Shown here piece by piece: positions 7,001 through 12,423 of a DNA stretch of 12,423 nt (position 1 is its first letter; the number at the start of each line of letters is the position of its first letter). The notes below the pieces were generated by a model. The model was not told the origin of the DNA and did not search any database. It saw only the letters and a program-made list of their open reading frames with translations. This DNA comes from Cyanobacteria bacterium UBA1186 (lineage in GTDB: Bacteria; Cyanobacteriota; Vampirovibrionia; Gastranaerophilales; Gastranaerophilaceae). The stretch is from the NCBI GenBank assembly GCA_002309875.1, contig DBYM01000019.1:1-12423 (forward strand), read 5' to 3'. Both the position numbers and the translations under genes were made by a program.

Positions 7001-10000
7001 CTCCTGAAATATAACACTCGGGGCTTCTTCTTTTTCTGAATTAAAACTCTTGACCTTGCGTGAAGTTGTTATGAAAAGTTTTTTCTTTGCCCTTGTTACC
7101 GCAACATAGAACAGTCTCAGGTTTTCTTCGGCAGAAAAATCTTTGAGTTCGTTTTCGGTTTTAACCCTGTATTTGGGATTAAAACCTCTGACTTCCTCCA
7201 TAAAAACGGTTGAAGATTTTAAATCCATGCCGGAGGTTTCTATGGAAAGTGCTTTTTCCGTAAGTTCGGGAATGAATACATAATCAAACTCGTCTCCCTT
7301 TGACTTATGCAAAGTCATTATCTGAACTTTACCCTTAACCGCAGATTCGTCCTCCTCCTCGGAGAAAAATTTAAATCCGCTCAGATTAGGACGTTTTGCA
7401 AGTGCGTCAAGCCTTTCCATCGCCAAATCATAATTGTTATCGGTATTTATTCTTCTCACAAGCGCAGCAATAAGATATACATTGGATTTTTCAATATCGG
7501 ACGTGTAGTAGAAAAGTCCTATCCTGATTACAAGTTCTTCTAAAGGCAATGCGGAAGAATTGAGCCAATACTGCATATCCCACAAAAATTGCGCCAAATC
7601 CTGCGATTCAATGTCATCACCATTCTTTGTAATAAAAGAGTCCGCCGAATTTCTGATTTCCGCCTGCGCTCTATGTTTATAAAAACCGTGTTCGGACAGT
7701 ATCTCATAAACTTCCGCAACTCTTTCATTATCAAACGGCTCCTGCAAAAATTTCAGTATCGCAAAAATTGTTATGAATACTCCCTTCTGCCCGAGAGATT
7801 CGCTTCTCGTTATACTCTTTAAACCCGCATCATTGATAAACGAAGTCCAGTTTGCAACCTGATAATTGTTCCTCAGAAGTATTCCGATTGTGGCATCTTT
7901 GTTTTGTGTAAGAGTATTTTTTATAACTTTTAAAATATAGTTTTTTTCTTCAAACGGTTTTTCAAATATTTTTGGAGTTACGGCATTCGGACTTACGGGA
8001 TTTCTTCCCTCAACTCCGTGCATCGTACTTTTGAAAAATGCTTTTGGAAGAATTTTTTCGCCCCATGTAACTGTTTTATTTGCCAAATCCATCACGTCCT
8101 GAGCGCATCTTTGGGAATGATTCATTTCAACAAGTTTATCCGCACTTTTGATAAATGTCCTGAAGCCTTCCACATCAGCATTTGAAAAAGTCGTTGTAAT
8201 AGCCTGATTAATATCTCCGCACCTTATCAGATTTTTGTGTTTCCCGCACAAAAGTCCGATTAATCTCTGCTGAATTCCCGAAGAATCCTGCGCCTCATCT
8301 TCAATAATATATTCGCAGATATTCTGATAATATTCCAAAATATCAGGGTTATTTTCAAGTAATTTGACGGACATTACAAGAATATCATCATAATCAATTA
8401 AATTTGTTTCATCTAATTTCTGCTGATATTCTTTGTAAAAAGTTTTAAACTTCTCAATCTTTTTGTCGGTTGAAGGAGTATCAATATTTCCTTCCTGAAG
8501 TTTCATAACAGAGATTGCCCTGTCAAAATCTTCAATATCACGCTTGCTATTTTTGCCCGAAATCCCCTTGATTATCCTCATTCTTTGCGTGTCATCGCAA
8601 ATTTCAAAATCAACATCAAGCCCGAGCCTTTCGTAATTTGAATTATCTTTGATTATTCTGAGTGCAAGCCCGTGAATTGTACTTATATTTGGTAATTGCA
8701 GGCTGTTTGTTGTCATATTTTTAATCTTTTCACGGAAAGTTCTTGCCGCAGATTCCATATACGTCAGAACAAAAATGTTTTCGGGATTAATTCCTTTGTT
8801 CAAGAGTTTCATAATGAGCAAAAGTAAGATTGTTGTTTTGCCCGCTCCGGGAACTGCGGAAATTGCCATTGTTCCTTTTTCGTAATCAAGAACGGGTTTT
8901 TGATCGGCTCTCGGTGTGATATTAAAAGCAGGTTTGTCGTTCTCTAAATCTTCAGCCTCGCCACCGCTTCCCAAATAACCTTCAATCCCGCCGAGATTTT
9001 CAACTCCTGCAGGGTCAAAAAGGCTCGACAGAGCATAGGTATGTTTTTTGCATAATAAAAGCAGTTTTCTCAAAATCCTTGCAGTTTTTTGGGAAGACAA
9101 AAATATGTCGTCCTCAACCGTGTATTTATCCTTTGTCCAGTCCGCCTGCATCACCCATGCATTATACAAAGGCCCGGTATCGGTCTTAACCCAGTCGGAA
9201 TGAGAAATATCCAGCCAAAACTGATACTTTGAAGAAATTTTGTTATCAATAATTTTCTGAGGGGTTGCAACGACAAGATCATCTTCATGGATTTCAAGAG
9301 TAGTAACCGGGTTTTCCGAAATAACAGAACTCTCAAACTGAAGAATAATATCCTTTGCTCTCTCAATAACTTTTTTCTCGCCGAGAACGTTTTCAAAATC
9401 CCCGAGTTGTTTGATAAAAAAGTTGAATTTATTGATTTTGTCTTCACCCGCAAATTTCACAACCCTCTCAAACATTTCATAAACTTTCAAAGAGAGTTTG
9501 CAATCCTTTTCCTTAACCTCATTAAAGACTTTCAGGAATTCGTTATATCTTTCACCGTAAACTTCAAGTTCAATTTTCGGCAGGACTTTTTCTTCTTTAA
9601 ATTTTTCAAGAACAGGTTTTGCATATTTAAGCGGAATACCCGCATAATCGGACAAAATTACCCTCAAATCCATTCCGGAAATTTCAATTCCGAGCATAAG
9701 TTTAAGTATATTCAGACTTGCCTTCACAAGCGGATTGTCAATTAATTTTTCACTCCCTGAAAGGAATAATAAATTACACTTTTTCAGGTTTTCTCTGAGC
9801 GTAAATCTGAGCATGTTATCCTGCAACGGAGTAATAACCGTAATGTCCGAAGGCTTAACCCCTTTTGAAAATAACTCCTCAATTTTTTTGACCGTATAAT
9901 CCAAAATCTCCGCACGTTTTGAAAGCGAAACCAAAGAAAAATTTTCCAAATTCTTTTTTGTTCCCTCAATAACATTCGAAAAAATTATCTCACCGGGAGT

Positions 10001-10804
10001 AAATATCTCTTCTTCTGTTTTAATTTCTTCATTAAAAAGTTTCTTCAGTTTTTGTTCAATCGAAGTATCCGCACTCAGATACCCGCACCTGCTTGAGCCG
10101 AGAGAATCAAAACAAATAAGCCAATCTTTAAGTTGTGGTTTTAAATATTTTATAAAATCAAAACAAACCGGAGTGATTTCATCAGCATCATCAACAAGTA
10201 AATATTTTATATTCTTGAAATAGTCCGTATTTTTATAAACAAAATTAAATATCAGCGTCTGGCGAAGATAATCGAGACTTCTTGTTCTGAGAGTTGATGC
10301 CATGAGTTTTTTGATAATTGTTTCCGCATCTTCACCAAAAGATTCACCCAAAATTTCGGAACGTTTCCTCACCTCATCATTTGACAAATTATTCTGAACA
10401 ATCAGAGAATAACGTCTGAAAATCTGATGCAGGAGCGAGTGTTTGGAATTATATCCCTTAACCTCGACTTCTTTGATAATATCCTTCAGAAGAAACTGAG
10501 AAACTTCAAGTCCGACAAGATTTGGCAAAATAAAATGTTTGTCCGAAGAAATTGAGTTTTCAATGAAGCACCAATTGTCAACAAGTGTATTATATACAAT
10601 CGAAAAAAACGAATGTACATTTACCCCCTCAATTGAATCAATTTTTATACGTTCCAATACCTCGGAAATGAACCTTTTTTTGAGAGTTGAATTTTGCACC
10701 AAAACCAATATCTGAGATGGTTTTACCCCCGAATCAACCAACCCAATATATTTGTCAAGTAGCAAATTATTTTTTGTTTGACTTTTATAACTATTGAGTA
10801 ACAT
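6986..10804 (-). CDS. Fused tandem UvrD-like (SF1A) helicase: degenerate module plus active module
   Basis: This 1272-residue protein carries a complete SF1A helicase in residues about 628-1250: Q-motif Gln635, Walker A VPGAGKTT (651-658), motif Ia/Ib (IFVLTYMESAA, STIHGLA), DEAQD (836-840), GDINQAI (863-869), TLHKSKGDEFDYVF (1164-1177) and motif VI VAVTRAK with the arginine finger Arg1238. Residues 1 to about 600 follow the same order but with decayed motifs. SQTKNN (8-13) aligns with GAGKTT, VDDADE (204-209) takes the Walker B place, and motif VI becomes RILRKLLLLCKKHTYALSS (576-594) without its arginine. The N-half should therefore not hydrolyse ATP. No nuclease motif or four-cysteine iron-sulphur cluster is seen, unlike AddA/AddB. 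A RecC-like DNA-holding role for the N-half is inferred. The ATG has AAGG 4-5 bases upstream and a nearby extended -10. A role in DNA repair or recombination is likely. Confidence 0.9.
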   Translation of the reverse strand: MLLNSYKSQTKNNLLLDKYIGLVDSGVKPSQILVLVQNSTLKKRFISEVLERIKIDSIEGVNVHSFFSIVYNTLVDNWCFIENSISSDKHFILPNLVGLEVSQFLLKDIIKEVEVKGYNSKHSLLHQIFRRYSLIVQNNLSNDEVRKRSEILGESFGEDAETIIKKLMASTLRTRSLDYLRQTLIFNFVYKNTDYFKNIKYLLVDDADEITPVCFDFIKYLKPQLKDWLICFDSLGSSRCGYLSADTSIEQKLKKLFNEEIKTEEEIFTPGEIIFSNVIEGTKKNLENFSLVSLSKRAEILDYTVKKIEELFSKGVKPSDITVITPLQDNMLRFTLRENLKKCNLLFLSGSEKLIDNPLVKASLNILKLMLGIEISGMDLRVILSDYAGIPLKYAKPVLEKFKEEKVLPKIELEVYGERYNEFLKVFNEVKEKDCKLSLKVYEMFERVVKFAGEDKINKFNFFIKQLGDFENVLGEKKVIERAKDIILQFESSVISENPVTTLEIHEDDLVVATPQKIIDNKISSKYQFWLDISHSDWVKTDTGPLYNAWVMQADWTKDKYTVEDDIFLSSQKTARILRKLLLLCKKHTYALSSLFDPAGVENLGGIEGYLGSGGEAEDLENDKPAFNITPRADQKPVLDYEKGTMAISAVPGAGKTTILLLLIMKLLNKGINPENIFVLTYMESAARTFREKIKNMTTNSLQLPNISTIHGLALRIIKDNSNYERLGLDVDFEICDDTQRMRIIKGISGKNSKRDIEDFDRAISVMKLQEGNIDTPSTDKKIEKFKTFYKEYQQKLDETNLIDYDDILVMSVKLLENNPDILEYYQNICEYIIEDEAQDSSGIQQRLIGLLCGKHKNLIRCGDINQAITTTFSNADVEGFRTFIKSADKLVEMNHSQRCAQDVMDLANKTVTWGEKILPKAFFKSTMHGVEGRNPVSPNAVTPKIFEKPFEEKNYILKVIKNTLTQNKDATIGILLRNNYQVANWTSFINDAGLKSITRSESLGQKGVFITIFAILKFLQEPFDNERVAEVYEILSEHGFYKHRAQAEIRNSADSFITKNGDDIESQDLAQFLWDMQYWLNSSALPLEELVIRIGLFYYTSDIEKSNVYLIAALVRRINTDNNYDLAMERLDALAKRPNLSGFKFFSEEEDESAVKGKVQIMTLHKSKGDEFDYVFIPELTEKALSIETSGMDLKSSTVFMEEVRGFNPKYRVKTENELKDFSAEENLRLFYVAVTRAKKKLFITTSRKVKSFNSEKEEAPSVIFQELFNC

Positions 10805-10818
10805 ACACCTTATGGACT

Positions 10819-10827
10819 ATTTTATCA
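10819..10827 (-). promoter_or_regulatory. Extended -10 promoter of the helicase gene
   Basis: On the minus strand, TGA followed by TAAAAT (10824 down to 10819) lies 14 bases before the ATG at 10804. AAGG sits between them as the ribosome binding site. No good -35 is found at the usual distance. The region is shared with the divergent winged-helix gene's promoter. Confidence 0.4.
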
Positions 10828-10846
10828 TAAATTGTGTTGACAGTGC

Positions 10847-10875
10847 TTGCAAATTAAAATCTTTTTTAATAATAT
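10847..10875 (+). promoter_or_regulatory. Promoter of the winged-helix gene
   Basis: TTGCAA (10847-10852) and TAATAT (10870-10875) are separated by 17 bases. The predicted transcript starts near 10882 with a leader of about 44 bases ending in a strong AAGGAG (10912-10917), 8 bases before the ATG. A consensus TTGACA at 10837-10842 has no -10 at the right distance. Confidence 0.45.
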
Positions 10876-10925
10876 AAAGTCGTAATCAAAAACAGAGACA
10901 AACAGAAAACAAAGGAGAATTTAAC

Positions 10926-11156
10926 ATGGCAACAAAAGTTAAAGAAACAAAATTAGGTGTTCAAGAACAAATTATTGAATCTGCAGGTCAAATTTACAAC
11001 TACCTTTTCTCAAAAGGTGAAGTTTCAATCAACAAAATGAAAAAAGATTTGAGCCTTGATGAAAACTTTGCTGAAATGGGTCTTGGCTGGTTATCAAGAG
11101 AAGATAAGTTGGAATACACTCAAAAAGCTAAATCAATCACAGTTAAATTGAGATAG
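10926..11156 (+). CDS. Small winged helix-turn-helix protein (DUF2582-type)
   Basis: This 76-residue protein matches the pattern of the DUF2582 winged-helix family: an N-terminal helix (VQEQIIESAGQIYNYLFSKG), a helix-turn-helix region (VSINKMKKDLSLDENFAEMGLGWLSREDKLEY) and a short C-terminal strand pair ending in SITVKLR. The family is annotated as DNA-binding-like, but its targets are not established to my knowledge. The strong ribosome binding site, its own promoter, a perfect 12-base-pair terminator hairpin and codon use unlike its neighbours (glycine mostly GGT, lysine nearly always AAA) point to high expression as a single-gene unit, perhaps as an abundant small DNA-associated protein. 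It is transcribed divergently from the helicase gene. Confidence 0.85.
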   Translation: MATKVKETKLGVQEQIIESAGQIYNYLFSKGEVSINKMKKDLSLDENFAEMGLGWLSREDKLEYTQKAKSITVKLR

Positions 11157-11180
11157 TCTGAAGATATTTAATTTATTTAG

Positions 11181-11220
11181 TGACGGCGATGTTTAATACA
11201 TCGCCGTCATTGTTTTGTTT
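11181..11220 (+). terminator. Intrinsic terminator of the winged-helix gene
   Basis: A perfect 12-base-pair stem (TGACGGCGATGT at 11181-11192 with its complement at 11198-11209) has a 5-base loop and is followed by a T-rich tail (TTGTTTTGTTT). It begins 24 bases after the stop codon. Confidence 0.92.
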
Positions 11221-11238
11221 AAATGTTAGTTGTAAAAT
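11210..11238 (+). promoter_or_regulatory. Promoter of the ketopantoate-reductase gene, start-adjacent
   Basis: TTGTTT (11210-11215) and TAAAAT (11233-11238) are separated by 17 bases. Only 6 bases lie between the -10 and the ATG at 11245, and there is no Shine-Dalgarno sequence, which suggests a leaderless transcript. The -35 overlaps the T-tail of the preceding terminator. Confidence 0.45.
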
Positions 11239-11244
11239 TTATTT

Positions 11245-12147
11245 ATGGAAATTAAACGGGTTATAATATGCGGATTAGGCGCAATCGGGCTTACTTATGC
11301 AAACAAACTTAAAGATGTTTGCGAATTAAAAATTCTTGCCGATTCAAAAAGGATTGAAAGTTACAAAAATGACTGTCCGAAACTGAACGGAAAAGAAATT
11401 GAACTAAATTATATCACTCCCGATGAAGCCCAAAGTGCTGATTTAATAATAATTTCCACCAAAAACGACGGATTAAAATCCGCAATAAATTACATTAAAA
11501 ATTTTATTGTAAAAGATACAATTATTCTTTCTCTTCTGAACGGAATTACGAGTGAAAAGGAAATTTCCGAAGTTTACGGAAAAGATAAAGTTCTGCATTC
11601 GTATTTTATCGGACACAGCGCAATGAGAGAAGGCAATTCCGTAATACAGGACGGGGTCGGGAAGATATTTTTCGGCTCGCCTTATGAAGAAAACCTAGAA
11701 AAGGTTAAAATTCTTAAAAACTTTTTTGAATCAAAAAATATTGATTACGAAATTCCTCAGGATATTATTTATTCTTTATGGCTGAAATTTACAATGAATG
11801 TTTTTGCAAACCAACTTTCTGCGGTTTTGGGTTTAAAATTTGGTGATATGCAGGGCAGTGATTTTGAAAATCTTGCAAAAAATATTATTTCCGAGGTTGT
11901 GCAAATTGCGAAGTGCGAAGGAGTTTCAAATGCCGAACGGCTTGAAAAAGATTCGCTTGATTCTCTTAAACTTATGATTCCCGAAGGTAAGACTTCAATG
12001 TTACAGGATATTGAGGGCGGAAGAAAAACCGAAGTTGATATTTTTGCCGGAGAGGTGATAAGGCTCGGGGAAAAATACGGAATTCCGACACCGTATAACA
12101 AAATTTTGTACGAAATGATAAAGGTTTTGGAAAACCGAGGATATTGA
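11245..12147 (+). CDS. panE: 2-dehydropantoate 2-reductase family enzyme (ketopantoate reductase)
   Basis: This 300-residue protein matches the ketopantoate reductase (PanE/ApbA) family, which reduces 2-dehydropantoate to pantoate with NADPH in pantothenate and coenzyme A synthesis. Visible features are the Rossmann motif CGLGAIG (Gly10-x-Gly12-x-x-Gly15) at the N-terminus, Lys73 in STKNDG, Asn99 in LLNG, the catalytic-type lysine Lys181 in WLKFTMN, and TSMLQDIEGGRKTEVD (250-265), where Ser251 and Glu263 correspond to the substrate-binding Ser and Glu of the E. coli enzyme. Length is normal for the family. It is cytoplasmic. No panB, panC or panD is adjacent, so a related 2-ketoacid reductase role cannot be excluded. 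The only plausible start is ATG 11245, which lacks a Shine-Dalgarno sequence. The tRNA gene follows after 35 bases with no terminator between. Confidence 0.88.
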   Translation: MEIKRVIICGLGAIGLTYANKLKDVCELKILADSKRIESYKNDCPKLNGKEIELNYITPDEAQSADLIIISTKNDGLKSAINYIKNFIVKDTIILSLLNGITSEKEISEVYGKDKVLHSYFIGHSAMREGNSVIQDGVGKIFFGSPYEENLEKVKILKNFFESKNIDYEIPQDIIYSLWLKFTMNVFANQLSAVLGLKFGDMQGSDFENLAKNIISEVVQIAKCEGVSNAERLEKDSLDSLKLMIPEGKTSMLQDIEGGRKTEVDIFAGEVIRLGEKYGIPTPYNKILYEMIKVLENRGY

Positions 12148-12182
12148 TTTATTGTTAATTTGATGTAAGAATTATCATACAT

Positions 12183-12254
12183 GCGGACGTAATTCAGTGG
12201 TAGAATGCAACCTTCCCAAGGTTGACGTCGTGGGTTCGAGTCCCATCGTCCGCT
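12183..12254 (+). tRNA. tRNA-Gly, anticodon CCC
   Basis: All arms of the cloverleaf can be drawn: acceptor GCGGACG (12183-12189) with CGTCCGC (12247-12253), D stem ATTC/GAAT, anticodon stem CAACC/GGTTG around loop TTCCCAA with anticodon CCC at 12215-12217, and T stem GTGGG/CCCAT around TTCGAGT. The discriminator is T, as usual for bacterial tRNA-Gly. CCA is not encoded and must be added after transcription. It reads GGG glycine codons. The nearest promoter-like match is weak (TTGTTA 12152, TATCAT 12173, 15-base spacer), so co-transcription with the reductase gene is possible. Confidence 0.96.
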
Positions 12255-12286
12255 AATAAAAAAGAGCCGCTCGGCTCTTTTTTATT
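12255..12286 (+). terminator. Intrinsic terminator directly after tRNA-Gly
   Basis: A perfect 15-base inverted repeat has arms at 12255-12269 and 12272-12286. Its core GAGCCG/CGGCTC is flanked by A6 and T6, with nominally 2 bases between the arms. It begins immediately after the tRNA discriminator base. The A/T flanks make it usable in both directions. Confidence 0.92.
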
Positions 12287-12299
12287 AGTTTTGATTTCG

Positions 12300-12423
12300 G
12301 ACAAGAAGCCACCGCAAGACAAAGTCTTGCCCGGGTTCGAGCGGGGAGCGAGCAGAGTGCGGAGGACTTTTGCAAGAAAAATGTAATTCTTTGAAGCAAA
12401 ATCCGTAGTCACGTTTAATGCGA
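12300..12423. other. G+C-richer, structured intergenic segment at window edge
   Basis: No convincing gene is seen here. The segment is visibly richer in G+C than its surroundings (about 12308-12366). It holds a 7-base-pair hairpin GCAAGAC-AAA-GTCTTGC (12314-12330), a copy of the 9-base GGGTTCGAG (12333-12341) that also forms the tRNA T-loop region, and a longer imperfect hairpin (12364-12378 with 12387-12404, interrupted by a small bulge on each side). It could be a small RNA, an intergenic repeat or the edge of another element. The window ends before this can be settled. Confidence 0.4.

Noticed and set aside
9287..9745. 152-residue open frame on the + strand
   Set aside because: It is antisense to the helicase gene and is Phe/Asn-rich as expected from the reverse of an AT-rich coding region.
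10837..10842. Consensus TTGACA upstream of the winged-helix gene as its -35
   Set aside because: No -10-like sequence lies 16-18 bases downstream; TTGCAA at 10847 with TAATAT fits better.
12194..12412. 72-residue reading frame on the minus strand across the tRNA and its terminator
   Set aside because: Its end translates the antisense of the tRNA (DDGTRTHD-type peptide), a known spurious product, and its middle is the terminator hairpin.
1..12423. CRISPR arrays, insertion sequences, toxin-antitoxin pairs or prophage genes
   Set aside because: No regularly spaced repeats, transposase motifs or matching small gene pairs were seen on either strand.

Overview
This is an AT-rich bacterial window with strong AAGGAG-type ribosome binding sites and ordinary sigma-70-like promoters. 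It comes from a diderm: it encodes a TolC-family outer-membrane channel and several proteins with Sec signal peptides. Gene content and style (a DUF2582-type winged-helix protein, a UlaG-like metallo-hydrolase, a two-module M16 peptidase, a tRNA gene without encoded CCA) would fit an uncultured gut lineage such as Gastranaerophilales/Vampirovibrionia ('Melainabacteria'). That assignment is inference from style, not proof. I see no phage, transposon, CRISPR array or toxin-antitoxin genes, so this reads as chromosomal backbone.

Layout. 58-867 (+) is a secreted protein of unknown function with a glycine-rich C-terminal membrane segment. 996-1895 (+) is an unrecognised, probably membrane-associated protein with an HETGH zinc-peptidase motif. 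1900-3435 (-) is a TolC-like channel, convergent with the previous gene with a 4-base gap. 3436-3575 is a divergent promoter region with an unusual poly-G/GA purine tract. 3576-4355 (+) is a metallo-beta-lactamase-fold hydrolase. 4430-7000 (+) is a periplasmic tandem M16 zinc peptidase. 6986-10804 (-) is a 1272-residue protein made of two UvrD-like helicase modules, the first degenerate and the second intact; its stop lies inside the end of the peptidase gene. 10805-10925 is a divergent promoter region. 10926-11156 (+) is a small winged-helix protein with a strong terminator. 11245-12147 (+) is a ketopantoate-reductase-family enzyme. 12183-12254 (+) is tRNA-Gly(CCC), followed by a hairpin terminator and then a more G+C-rich, potentially structured tail that runs to the window edge.

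How the genes relate. Most sit as single-gene units with their own promoters, and several neighbours are convergent or divergent, so no clear multi-gene pathway is visible. The envelope theme (secreted protein, putative membrane peptidase, TolC channel, periplasmic peptidase) recurs on the left. The right side carries DNA metabolism, a small DNA-binding-like protein, cofactor synthesis and a tRNA.

The best candidates for something undescribed are the single-chain pair of a dead and a live helicase, which resembles the division of labour between RecC and RecB; the poly-G tract in the TolC promoter, which suggests phase variation; two genes whose -10 boxes lie exactly 6 bases before the start codon, suggesting leaderless mRNAs; and the orphan HExxH membrane protein.
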